64,000 nt of DNA from an uncultured bacterium. GTDB lineage: Bacteria; Acidobacteriota; Aminicenantia; Aminicenantales; CALLJL01. The notes under the pieces were generated by a model that was given only the letters and a program-made list of their open reading frames with translations, was not told the origin of the DNA and ran no database searches. This document shows positions 25,514-36,671 of the stretch, in pieces. The translations under genes were made by a program, and so were the position numbers. The stretch's first letter is position 1. Each line of letters begins with the position of its first letter. The stretch spans positions 62,001 through 126,000 of the forward strand of contig CALLJL010000009.1 of the NCBI GenBank assembly GCA_938092135.1. Reading direction: 5' to 3'.

Positions 25514-28402
25514 TTAAAATTTATTTGTTTTATCTTTGGATGAAATTGCCGTTTCTATCTTACCCGTTTTTCCAGCTTTTTCAGGTGGTTTTTGCGGGGA
25601 AAAAATAGTGAAAGGTCCATCGCTTATATCAGCCGGGTTGCCATCTTCAGCTTCGCTAATTCTCACGAGACATTGAGTCGATGGAGTATCCGGAATCTCC
25701 CATTCAAAAAGGCCATCATTTTCAGTTCGATCAATTATTTCTATCCAGTTGCTCCCTAAATCTGTTGAATATTCGATCCTGACATCGCCAACCGGGGCAC
25801 TCCCAGTTATCCACCTTATTTCTTGAATTGAGCCAACCGGCCACTCCTCTCCCCCATTAGGTGATGTCAAAATAATTACTGGTTCGTTGAGGATGACAAA
25901 AATGAAATCGCTGGTATCTGAGGGAATTCCATCATCGACCTCGCTAATTCGGATAAGGCAGGATGTAGAGGTAATTTCCGGAACAATCCAGGTGAAAAGG
26001 CCATCATTTTCGGTTTCTTCCACAATGACCTCCCAGCTCTTGCCATTATCAGTTGATAATTCAATTCGGACATTACCCACCTCGCCGATGGTGTACCAGG
26101 TAATATCTTTTTCAAGACCCGAATACCAAATTTCCCCTCCATTTGGCGAGGTAACAGTTATGGTATTTTCATAATAATGAGCTAAAAAAGCGTCTCTTCT
26201 ACCCTGGAAAGGACGATTAAAACCGGGTTGTTGGGGGAAGGGAATATTGGACGAATAGGTGCTTCCTACTAAATAAATATGGCCAGAACCGCCTTTTTCT
26301 ACCACTATATCCTGACCGTAATCAGCCTCTTTTCCCCCCATATAGCCACAGAAAATAATTCTCGCGCCGTTAAAGCTTATTTTGGAAAGGAAGGCATCAA
26401 AACTTCCAGAAAAGGTGAGCTCCGGCCCGTCTTTAACCGGAAAAGACTCTTGGTTAGAGGAAGTGAATCCAGTAACATAGGCACAGCCCCATTCATCAAC
26501 TGAAAGGCCAAAGCCGGCTTCATAGCCAGACCCCCCGATATAACCACAATAGGCAAGGTAATTACCGCCTGTCGAGACCTTGGCTACAAAGGCATCATAA
26601 AAGCCACCGTTATAATCAAGGTCAGGGCCGAAAGTAACAGGGAAAGTTTTTTCGGTAGAACCAGTATATCCGGTAATATAAGCAAAACCAGAAGAATCGA
26701 CACTTATAGCTGTGGCTACATCTTCACCTTCGCCACCTACATAGCCACAATATATAATCTTCTCTCCTGAGGGAGATATTTTAGCCACAAACGCATCTAC
26801 CCGGCCATTAAAGGTAAGATCGGGACCTGTGATTGTGGGAAAGGAGTTTTCATCGGAGCTTGTGGCCCCGGCGATATAGGCTGCTCCTTCATGATCAACC
26901 GCAATGCCATAGCCCCAATCTTGACCGTAGCCACCAAGATAACCACAATAATCTAATTGCTCGCCCGATGGGCTGATACGAGCTATAAAAGCATCATAAT
27001 TTTTATTAAAGGTCAAAATAGGTCCATTTTTAACCGGAAAAGTAGTCTCATCAGAAAGAGTATAGCCTGTTACATAGGCTTTGCCTTCAGAATCTACGGC
27101 AATTGCCCGACCAAAATCATTATCTTTACCGCCAATGAAGCCACAATATTCAAGCTTGGTGCCGGCGGCATTGATTTTGGCTATAAAAACGTCATACTCA
27201 CCATTATGGGTTAAATCTGGCCCCTTAAAGACAGGAAAAGAATCCTCTCGGGAGGCGGTGTAGCCAATAATATAAGCTGAACCCTTAGAATCAACAGCAA
27301 TATCATAGGCATAATCACGGTCAGAGCCACCGAGAAAACCACAATAGACAAGGCGCAAGGATTTTGGATCTATTTTGACAACGTAAGCATCAACATCTCC
27401 GCCATTAAAATTAAGCTGAGGACCAGCCATAAGTGGAAAACCAGAAATTGAATAGGTATAGCCAACGAAATAAACAAAACCTGAATCATCAAGGGCAATG
27501 CCATAGGCATAATCGAAGCTCGATCCGCCTAAATAAGTGCCCCCAACAAGGGTTACTGGATCAATAATTAATTCTTTTGAAGGATCATAGGAACTTAAAC
27601 AAAAGCCGAAGGAAAAATCATCATAAATTTCGTATTTAACTTGAATTTCAATTTTTTGCCCATTCTTCTCCTGAAAGGCTAAGGGAACCAAATCGACAAT
27701 TGAGCCTTGAGGGGTCTGAATAACCAGTTCATTGTTTTTGTTTACTTCAATTTTCTCGGCTCCTTCAACTTGGAAGCGGATCTGATAGGGATCAGTACCT
27801 GGCTTAATAGTGAGCTGCGATTTGATCCCCTGTTCGCAACTCAAATAAATTAAATCAATACCTGGCCAAACCTCGTAATAACTTATGGCTCTATACGCTG
27901 GCACGGAGGTCCGCCAGTTTTCCTTTTCACCTTTAAAAAAAGAAAAAAAGACTTCAGCTGATCCTAAGGGATAAGGTTTAATTGCTTTCTGCCCATTAAC
28001 GAATTTAATCTTAACCGCCCAAGGATACTCCTTTCCGGGCAAAAGGAAGGAAATTCCCTCGCTCGAGAAAAAAACTGATTTCTCTTTGTTCAGAAGTAAG
28101 AAATCCACCTCCCCAGTAAACTGACCATGGTTGGCTATAAAATAAGAGGATTCAGTTATCAATTGATTTATATTGGAATCACGGAACAAAGATTGGGATA
28201 AAGAGGCTCGAGAAGATAAATCCCTGATCTTTTGAGAATTAAAAGAGTTTAAAGCGCGGTAAACACTTAATTTTGAGGCTGTTTTTGAGGGAAAATCCTG
28301 GCAAAAAACCAAATTATTACTAGCTTTAATACTGAGAATATATCCAGTGATAATTAAAAAAATTAACCAGGCTTTTTTTCCTTTCCAAAGCTTATGGCCC
28401 AT
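25514..28402 (-). CDS. Secreted SBBP-repeat beta-propeller protein with two Ig-like domains
   Basis: A 962-residue exported protein. It has a signal peptide (WLIFLIITGYILSIKAS) and an N-terminal domain of about 220 residues typically preceding SBBP propellers (YFIANHGQFTGEVDFLL). Seven SBBP repeats follow, each containing a GG-x-x-x-D turn, a VDxxGxxYxxGxT strand and a DAFxAKI strand. Two C-terminal Ig-like repeats (TSPNGGE-W, IELSTDNGKSWE, ENDGLFTWIVP) complete it. The TSPNGGE modules resemble Ser-Thr-rich/Kre9-type domains in bacterial surface proteins. A seven-bladed propeller is expected. Ribosome site GAAGGAG precedes the ATG. Role is probably surface binding; there is no catalytic motif. 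It is divergent from the alpha-2-macroglobulin gene. Confidence 0.88.
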   Translation of the reverse strand: MGHKLWKGKKAWLIFLIITGYILSIKASNNLVFCQDFPSKTASKLSVYRALNSFNSQKIRDLSSRASLSQSLFRDSNINQLITESSYFIANHGQFTGEVDFLLLNKEKSVFFSSEGISFLLPGKEYPWAVKIKFVNGQKAIKPYPLGSAEVFFSFFKGEKENWRTSVPAYRAISYYEVWPGIDLIYLSCEQGIKSQLTIKPGTDPYQIRFQVEGAEKIEVNKNNELVIQTPQGSIVDLVPLAFQEKNGQKIEIQVKYEIYDDFSFGFCLSSYDPSKELIIDPVTLVGGTYLGGSSFDYAYGIALDDSGFVYFVGYTYSISGFPLMAGPQLNFNGGDVDAYVVKIDPKSLRLVYCGFLGGSDRDYAYDIAVDSKGSAYIIGYTASREDSFPVFKGPDLTHNGEYDVFIAKINAAGTKLEYCGFIGGKDNDFGRAIAVDSEGKAYVTGYTLSDETTFPVKNGPILTFNKNYDAFIARISPSGEQLDYCGYLGGYGQDWGYGIAVDHEGAAYIAGATSSDENSFPTITGPDLTFNGRVDAFVAKISPSGEKIIYCGYVGGEGEDVATAISVDSSGFAYITGYTGSTEKTFPVTFGPDLDYNGGFYDAFVAKVSTGGNYLAYCGYIGGSGYEAGFGLSVDEWGCAYVTGFTSSNQESFPVKDGPELTFSGSFDAFLSKISFNGARIIFCGYMGGKEADYGQDIVVEKGGSGHIYLVGSTYSSNIPFPQQPGFNRPFQGRRDAFLAHYYENTITVTSPNGGEIWYSGLEKDITWYTIGEVGNVRIELSTDNGKSWEVIVEETENDGLFTWIVPEITSTSCLIRISEVDDGIPSDTSDFIFVILNEPVIILTSPNGGEEWPVGSIQEIRWITGSAPVGDVRIEYSTDLGSNWIEIIDRTENDGLFEWEIPDTPSTQCLVRISEAEDGNPADISDGPFTIFSPQKPPEKAGKTGKIETAISSKDKTNKF
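26175..27550 (-). repeat. Seven tandem SBBP propeller repeats (coding)
   Basis: Seven units of about 65-70 codons each. Their starts are recognisable from GGSSFDY, GGSDRDY, GGKDNDF, GGYGQDW, GGEGEDV, GGSGYEA and GGKEADY in the protein. The units diverge from each other at DNA level, so recombination between them is not obviously recent. Seven copies fit a closed seven-bladed propeller. Confidence 0.85.
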
Positions 28403-28819
28403 TTTGAGCTCCTTCGATTAAAAGAAATATTATTTTAGCGAAAATCGTTGCCTTATCTCAATTATATTTTTTATTATTCTTTGGCCCTTAAGTTATCGAG
28501 CCTTAAAATGAAGTCTCAAAACTAACTTAAAAGCTCATAAAATCGTCATGGTAAATTTTTTATTTTTTGAGGTCAAAATTTATCGCCAGAAAAATTGACA
28601 TTTTGAAAAAAATATCTTAATTTAGACGCTTAATTTAATGATAAAAATCAAGGGGGATAGATTGTTCAACTTTAAAGAATGGCCTTCTTATTTTTCATGA
28701 TGGCTTAAGATTTCCATTAATAGAACCAAAGGGAGTCTTAATTAACAAATCAATCTTAATCAAATAAAAAGAAAAATTGATGGGTTTAAAATATTTTTCA
28801 GCCCAAAAAAGGAGAAATT
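28403..28819. other. Divergent intergenic region with a promoter candidate
   Basis: About 415 AT-rich bases between the SBBP protein and the alpha-2-macroglobulin gene. On the plus strand TTGACA (28595-28600), 17 bases and TAATTT (28618-28623) could drive the alpha-2-macroglobulin/pbpC pair with a leader near 190 bases. No supported open frame or RNA gene is seen. Confidence 0.4.
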
Positions 28820-31800
28820 ATGATCAAAGAAAATAAAGAAATAGAAAAAAGAAAAAATTGGCCATATCGGACTGTGTCTTTGTCAATTATCTTCGCTATC
28901 CCTTTGTCCCTAACTATTACTTATTTCTTCAAGGGATCAAATTTATTTAAAGCAAGAGCAGTGCGCTTTGAGGATAAATTTCATTTTTCAGAGGGAAAAT
29001 TTAAATATAGAAATATTGAATGTAATTCAGCAAAATCAACTGAACAAAATGACCAATTTTTAGCTAACTTTATTTCCAGCCGCTCCAATGATGGTCAGAA
29101 AAAATTCTTCATAAATTTTTTTGCCTATAATCAATCAACTTCATCTAAGGAAACTTCCTTTGATAATTTGCAAATTTTACATGTTTCACCTCAGGGTCCG
29201 ACAGGCTCACCTCATGAGGCCGAAAAAATTGTTGTGATTTTTGATCGGCCCATGGTTGCCCTTCAGGCCTTACCCGATAAAGAGAAGATGCAGCCAAAAA
29301 ATCAAGGACTAAGCAGTCATGAGGAGGCAGAAAACTGGACTTTAAATCCAATCGATAAATCAAATAATAATGAACTCGCTCCTGATAGCAGGGAAAATCA
29401 AATCCTTCTCAAAATTGAACCTATAACTAGAGGAGAATTTCGCTGGATCGGCACAAGAACATTGGTCTTTACTCCCCATGAACGCTTCCCTTTCAATACA
29501 AAAATAAAAGTAACCATCCCATCTACAACTGCTGCCCTTGATGGTTCTCGTCTTGGTTATGATTATTCCTGGGAATTTGAGACTATTCGGCCGAAGCTTA
29601 TCCATCATCATCCATCTCATAATGATCGTTGGCTTCCCCTCCAACCCGAAATTCTTCTAGTTTTTAATCAGCCCATGGACGAAGGAAGGGCTGCTCCTTT
29701 TATTTCTTGGCAGGCTTCATCATCAAGGGCAAAAATTTCTTTTAAAATAAGCCATCCAAAAGCTGAAAGGCTTAAAGAACAAGGTTACGACCTTCCCCAG
29801 GAATACGCCCTAATTTTAACCTTACCTCCTTCGGCCAAGCTCGAACCAGAAACAAAATACGAAATAAATTTAAAAAAAGGTTTACTTGCAAAGGAAGGTA
29901 ATCTCGGTTTGGAAAAAGATTACGCTTTTAACTTTGAAACCTATAATCATTTTCGTTTTGAAGGCTTAGTTGAGGCTGAAGATATAGGGAAAAAACAAAA
30001 TAAACGGGCTACGGGGCAACGCAGTCGCACTTTTTCGCCTGATGAAGCTATTCCTTTTAAATTTTCCAACCCTATTTCTTACAAAGAATTTGTTTCTAAG
30101 GTCAGATTTGAACCTGAGGTTAAAATTCCGGATTATTACTTTAACTGGGAGGAAACAAGCCCCATCATTTATCTTTCTTTAGCCTTTGAGCCTGAAACCA
30201 ATTACGTGGTTACTATTCCAGCTGATCTTGTCGATGAATTCGGCCATCAATTGGGAGAAATCTTCAAAATCAATTTTTCAACAGGGTCCTTCCCGCCCTC
30301 TGTCTCTATGACCACAGGCTATGGCGTCATTGAAGCTTATGATGAGCCTTCTCCTTGCTTTTATCTTGAAGCTATCAATCAGAAAAGCCTTCGGATTCAG
30401 GCAGCTCACCTTTTACCCGAAGATTTAGTTCCCTTAGTCCGGCAAAGGGAGCTCTTTCGCTCCGATAAACCTTATCTTCCCTTTGCTGGCTTCTATCAGG
30501 TAGACAAAGATTATGAACTTAACCTCCGTTCCAATAAAAGACAGGTGGTCCCAATAAAGCTGATTGATCTTCATCCCTCTTTCAAGCGTGGCATATCTTT
30601 CTTCAGATAGATATAGGGAGTAAAATTGACCGCTGGGATCGCTATCTCAAAACTCTGCTTCAAGTAACTAAAATTGGCCTCAGGGCTAAATTTTCTGCGG
30701 AAAATATAATCATCTGGGCTACTGATCTGAAAACCAGTGTTCCCCTCGGCCATGTCCTCCTTGAAATTAGAGACGAAAATAATAGCGTTCGCTGGCTGGG
30801 GGAGACGAATGAAAATGGCCAGGCCGAAGCACCTGGTTGGAGAAAACTCGGGCTTGGCCGTGACCCAAAACAATCTGGGCCCCCTAAACTTTGGATTTTA
30901 GCTAGCTATGGAGAAAATGCCGCTTTTATCTCCTCTGATTGGGATTACGGTATTGATCCTTTCCGTTTTAATATCCCCGTTGACTGGCATCCAGAGCCGG
31001 CTCGATTTCAAGGCTATATTTTCACGGAAAGGGGAATTTACCGAGCAGGTGAGGTGGTTCATATTAAGGGAGTTATAAGGGAAAAAATAAAAGGGGATTT
31101 TAAAATACCGAAAGTTCAATCTCCTCTTACTATCGAAATTGCCGACCCAACAGGTCAAATTGTCTATAAAGCCAGGGCTAATCTTGATGAATTTGGCTCA
31201 TTTAATTTTGATTATAAAAGCTCTGAGGAATCAGCTATAGGTCTTTTTACTATCAAGGCCACTTGGCCATCAGCAACTTCGGCCAAACAACCCTCAGCTG
31301 AATTTCTAGGTTCTTTTCGAATCGAAGCTTATCGCCCTGCGAGTTTTGAGATCCACTTGCGTAGCGAAAAAGAAACATATGTCTTTGGCGAGGAATTCGC
31401 CACCATAGTTCGTGCCTCTTATCTTTTTGGCGGCACCTTGGCTAATCAGCCTTTAGAATGGTCGCTTCATTTGGACCGAATATCCTTTAGACCTCCCGGT
31501 CACCGAGGATTTATCTTTGGCAATCAGATTAACTGGGACGAGGAAGAAGAAAGTTATGAAGAAAAAAGTCGGCTTGTAGCGTCCCATGAAACCAGGCTTG
31601 ATTCTCAGGGAAAAGCCGTCATTAAGCTTCCCCTTGTAGCTGAAAGAGAAAAAGATTCTGTCAGGGCAACCTTCGAGGCTACAGTAACCGGTCTTGACCG
31701 AACTTCTGTAGCCAACCGTCTTCAAATAACTGTCCACAGAGGTGAATTTTATATTGGCTTAAGGCCGTCAACTTGTTTCTTAAAAAAGAAAAATCCCCTT

Positions 31801-33927
31801 GAGGTTGAAGTTATTTCCGCTTTTCCTGATAGCCAATTAATCCCTGGGCGCAAGGTTAATTTAAGACTCATCCGCCGCCAGTGGCGATCGGTCAGGCAGG
31901 CAGGAGTGAGCCGTCGCTGGCAATGGCGCAGTGAGCCTGAGGATATTGAGGTCGAAGCCCAAAATGTCACGACCGAAAATCAGCCCGTTCGCCTGAAGTT
32001 TAGACCTGATAAGTCGGGCTTCTATTTCTTTCTTGCCTCAGCCAGCGACAGCCGTCGTAACCCGATTACGACGACAACCGGCTTTTATGTCTCCGGCGAT
32101 GATTATGTTCCCTGGGAACAAAGAGAAGACGACACAATTGAACTCGTTCCCGAATTTTCCAGCTATCAACCCGGTGAGGTTGCCCGCATTCTCGTAAAAT
32201 CACCTTATGATAAAGCGAAGACGTTAGTCACCCTTGAAAGGGAATTCATCCTGGAAGCCAAAATTATTGATCTTGTGGGAACCTCGAGTTTCATCGAGAT
32301 CCCCATTTTTCCTGAAAAAATTCTGGCTGATAAGAGCCACTTGGAGGTGCTCGTGGCTTCCTCGGCTCTTCTTGGTCTTAAAGGATGCCTTTAAAATTTA
32401 GAGACTTATCCTTATTGCTGTCTTGAACAGAGGATATCGGCTCTCCTACCCTATCTTGTAGGCCGAAAGCTCATCCTCGACTTTAAGCTCACTCCTTTAA
32501 GCGAAAAAGAAATCGATGACCTCATTCGCGAGCGTTTGAAAGAAATAACGGCCTATCAAAAAGAAAATGGTGGCTTTTCAGCCTGGCCTGATTTTAGTGA
32601 GACCTCACCTTTTCTAAGCTGTTACGCCACCTTTGCTTTAATTAGGGCCAGAGAAGCTGGTTTTGAAATCAATCCCCGAATTCTCATTAAGGCCGCCGAT
32701 TATCTCCTTTCCTTCGTCCGGACTGAAAGCCCACAGGCCCGGCAACCCTATGGCTTGAGATCCTATAATTCAACCAAAGCTTATGCTCTTTATGTCCTGA
32801 GCTTACTTAAAAGGCCGCAGCCGGGGTTGATCGAAAAGCTTTTTGCTCAAAGGACCAATCTATCGTTATTTGGAAAAGCCTATTTGCTCAAGGCGGTACA
32901 TCAAAGCCAGATTTTGAGCCAGGTTAAAGAGTCTCTGATCAAAGAATTTTTGAATAAAATTAAAGTAACCACAGAAGAAGCCCATTTTGAGGATGATGAA
33001 GACCAAGATGGCGCCTGGATTTTCTCGTCGAATGGTCGAACAACAGCTCTCATCTTTCAAACTCTAATCGAAACGGGAATAGAACATCCTTCCTGGGGGG
33101 CCGTGGCCCGCTGGCTAGTAAATCGGCAAAGGGCTTTGATGAAAAGCTCTTTTTATTCCACCCAAGAAAATTTTTATCTTTTCTGGGGATTAAATGAATT
33201 TTATCGATCAAAAGAAAGATTGGCTCCAGAATTTTTAGCGCGTTTTCGTTTAGCTGGAAAGTCTCTGTTTGAGGAAAAATTTACTCCAGATCTGAAGGAG
33301 GTCAAGAGGATCCAATTCTGCCTTAATGATCTTTTCGAAAAAAAGAAAATTAGCCCTGGTCGGGAATATGTCCTTAATTTGGCCAAGGAAGGAAAAGGAG
33401 TTCTTTATTATGGCCTCAGACTTAATTATGCTCCCTCTTCTCCCCTACCTCCCAGAGATGAAGGTCTTGCCATCACCAAAAAAATTGAGCCTCTTGATTC
33501 GAACAAAAAAGAAAGAGCGACTAATTTAATCAAAGCTGGGTCCTTAGTTGTTGTTACCCTGGAAATAGCTGTTCCCCAGGAACTTCTTTATATTGTCGTC
33601 GATGACCCCCTGCTGGCTGGTTTTGAAGCCGTCAATCCTTCTTTTCGCATGGAAAGTGAAGAAGCTCAACGCCGGCTCGAAGCCTTAATTGATACCCGGC
33701 CATCACGACCAAGGCCCTGGTGGTCTGGTTTCAATCATATAGAAAGACATGACAATCGGGTGATTCTTTTCGCTGATTCCCTTACTCCTGGTGTCTATGT
33801 TCATTGCTATCTCGCCCGGGCTCTTAATTTCGGCACCTATGTCGTTCCTGGAACTAAGGCTGAACAAATGTATGCGCCTGAAGTCTTTGGCCGAGGTCCA
33901 GAGCTCATAATTAAAGTTGTTCGATAA
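28820..33927 (+). pseudogene. Bacterial alpha-2-macroglobulin with thioester motif, interrupted twice
   Basis: Read through two lesions this is one protein of about 1700 residues, normal for bacterial alpha-2-macroglobulins (MG domains, bait region, thioester/TED domain). The start MIKENKE follows AAAGGAG and has one membrane anchor (about residues 23-39). Lesion one is a missing base near 30590-30606, after which the frame continues with SKIDRWDRYLKTLL. Lesion two is an in-frame TAA at 32392-32394, followed in the same frame by NLETYPYCCLEQRISALLPY. CLEQ is the thioester (CxEQ) motif of the protease-trapping type. Later parts (KENGGFSAWPD, SYNSTKAYALYVL) are intact. Such proteins guard the periplasm against foreign proteases and are typically paired with PBP1C, as here. 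Confidence 0.85.
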
Positions 33928-33942
33928 AAATATAAAACTAAA

Positions 33943-36473
33943 ATGTTAAGACAAAGTCCTGACAAGCCAATAAAAGCAAAATTAACTTTTGAAAGCCTAT
34001 TCTTTAAAAATAGCCAGAAGAGACAAAAAATAAACATCTGCAGATCTAAAAGGGAAGAAAAATATCAAAAATTTCGCTTATCCAAATCTTGGGAAAGATC
34101 AGTTTTAATTTTTATTTTATTCTCCTTTTCCGTCTTTTACCTCTCGACCTATCTTCCAGTCTCAAAATCTTTGTTAGCTCCTTTGCCCGTGGTTTCCCTT
34201 GAAATTCGAGATCGCCATGGAATTTTGCTTCGAGAAGTTCTATCTGATAAAGGAGGTTGCGGCCACTGGCTTAAACTCGAAGAAATTTCTCCTTTTCTTA
34301 TTAAAGCTACTATTGCCGCTGAGGATAAGAATTTTCTTTGGCATTCAGGGATAAACTTTTTATCCCTGATTAGGGCTGCCTGGCAAAATTTTAAGCGAGG
34401 TGAAATTGTTTCTGGCGGCTCTATTATCACCCAGCAGCTGGCAAGAAATTTGCTTTACCATCGCCGGAATTTTATGGCCAAGCTGAAAGAAGCCTGGCTG
34501 GCTTTAAGGCTTGAACATTATTTTTCTAAAGAAAAAATCCTCGAACAATATTTGAATCGCATATATTATGGTCATCAGGCTTATGGTGTTGAGGCGCTTC
34601 AAGGCTTTATTTCGGAAAATCCTCCTCTGAGCTTACCCTGGCCGAAGCTTCCTTTCTGGCGATTCTTCCCCGTTCCCCTTCCCTTTTTAACCCCTATCGT
34701 TTATCCAGCGGCCTTAAAGAAATTAAAAAACATCAGGAAAGAGTGCTCAACAGGATGGCCAAACTGGGCTTCTGTGCTCCCGAAGAAGTCCAAAGAGCTT
34801 TGGCTGAAGAAATAAATATAATTTCTCCTTAAAGAACTTTCCGCGCTCCCCATTTTTGCGACTGGGTTCTTAGTTCTTTGCCCCCTGAAATAAAACCAAA
34901 GCTGAGCCTCATTCAGACAACTCTTGATTATTCCCTGCAAGCTAAAATTGAGGCTCTGCTACTTCAACATTTCAGGAGCCTTAGCCAGAGAGGCATTTCC
35001 AATGGAGCAGTTATTGTACTTGATAATTTAAGTGGAGATATTCTGGCTATGGTCGGTTCAAAAGATTTCTTTGATGAAAGAGAAGGGCAGGTCAATGGCG
35101 TTCTGGCTAGACGTCAGCCTGGCTCAACCCTGAAGCCATTTATGTATGCTTTGGCCCTGGAAAAAGGTCTAACGGCGGCGACTATCATTAAAGATTCTCC
35201 AGCTTCTTTCCCAGCCGAGGGAGGAGCTTACATACCTTTTAATTATGACCGTGAATTTCATGGTCCAATAAGCTTGAGAACGGCGCTGGCCTGTTCTTAT
35301 AATGTTCCAGCCGTCTCTCTTCTTAACCATCTCGGTCCTGAGCTTTTTCTTCGTCAACTGAAACAACTTGGTTTCCATAGTCTCCAGAAACCGGCCAATT
35401 ATTATGGAGTCGGGCTTACTTTGGGAAATGGCGATGTAACCCTTTTTGAGCTCGCTCGAGCTTACTCCACTTTGGCCCGACTTGGCGCCTATCAGCCTGA
35501 AAGATTCATCCTGAAATTGGCTGAAAAGGATGGGAGGGAGAACAGAGATTTTTTAGGGAATCCTAAGGAAAATAGCCCTGTCAGGTCAATTTTTTCCCCT
35601 CAAGTTGCCTATATTATTACAGACATATTAGCGGATCCAAAGGCCCAGGTACCCAGCTTTGGTTACCTTAATCCCCTTTCTTTTCCTTTTCCTGCGGCCG
35701 TAAAAACCGGCATCTCCGAAGATTTCCGGGATAATTGGACTGTGGGATATACACCCCTTTATACAGTTTATACAGTGGGGGTCTGGGTTGGTAATTTCAA
35801 TGGACAGCCACTGGCCAACGTTTCAGGAATTACAGGGTCAGGTCCAATTTTCCATGATATTATGATGCTCCTTCATTCTTCTTGGCAGAGCTGGTTGGAT
35901 TTTTCAAAGCCGAAGGGGCTAATTAATTTAAATATCTGTCCTCAATCGGGCGAGCTGGCCTCGGCCTTTTGTTCTGGCTCAATTGAGGAAATTTTTATTG
36001 AAGGGACAGAACCCCAAACTTATTGCTCCATTCATGTTCAGCCAGCCCTTCAAACCAAAAATCTCTCACCTCAGCCAATTTCTCCTGATCGCAGACCTTC
36101 AATTCTGACAAATAATTCAAATTCACTTTGCCTAAAATCCTGGCACCAGTCTCTTTTAGAAAATGAGGCTATTATAAAAATTACCTTTCCTCACGATGGT
36201 GATGTTTTTAAAATTGACCCTTTTTTGCCAGCTGAGTATCAGGGCCTCAAGCTAAAAGCTTCAGTGGCCCGAGGGGCCCATCGTCAAAGTAAGATAATTT
36301 GGTATATAAATGGCTCTAAAGAAGGGGAAAGCCGGCCTGGCTCTGGTTTTTTCTGGAATCTTCGACCTGGGAATCAGACAATTAAGGCAATCCTTATCGC
36401 CGATTCTAAAATCGAAGAATCAGCTCCCATTACCATTCATGTCTTACCTCTTTTTTCAAAAACAGGCAATTAG
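33943..36473 (+). pseudogene. pbpC: Penicillin-binding protein 1C, interrupted twice
   Basis: A bifunctional class A PBP that polymerises and crosslinks peptidoglycan. The N-terminal anchor is followed by GT51 glycosyltransferase motifs EDKNFLWHSGI, GGSIITQQLARN and ILEQYLNRIYYG. The transpeptidase half has PGSTLKPF (SxxK), ACSYNVPAV (SxN) and VKTGISEDFRDNW (KTG), then a PBP1C-type C-terminal domain. Two lesions split it. One base is missing from the TTT run at 34606-34608; restoring it gives YFGKSSSELTLAEASFLAIL. An in-frame TAA lies at 34830-34832, before RTFRAPHFCDWVL. All catalytic residues survive. It follows alpha-2-macroglobulin by 15 bases, the classic yfhM-pbpC pairing. Confidence 0.88.
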
Positions 36474-36671
36474 CTATCATATTAAAAATCATTAGGAAAT
36501 TTATTCATTCGATCAATGGATTCTTGAAGGGAATTTGATTTAAGCTAAAAGGAAGCTGTTCTGAAGCAAAAACAATAATATCAATTTAAATTTATAAAAA
36601 TTTTCATTTAAAAAGCCGTTTATTTTTCCAATTTTCTCCTTAATTAAGTCAAAACGAACAAATAAAGAAAT

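Noticed and set aside
26175..27550. Repeat-rich stretch as a CRISPR or tandem DNA array
   Set aside because: The periodicity is protein-level (about 70-codon SBBP propeller repeats) and the DNA units are diverged, with no spacers.
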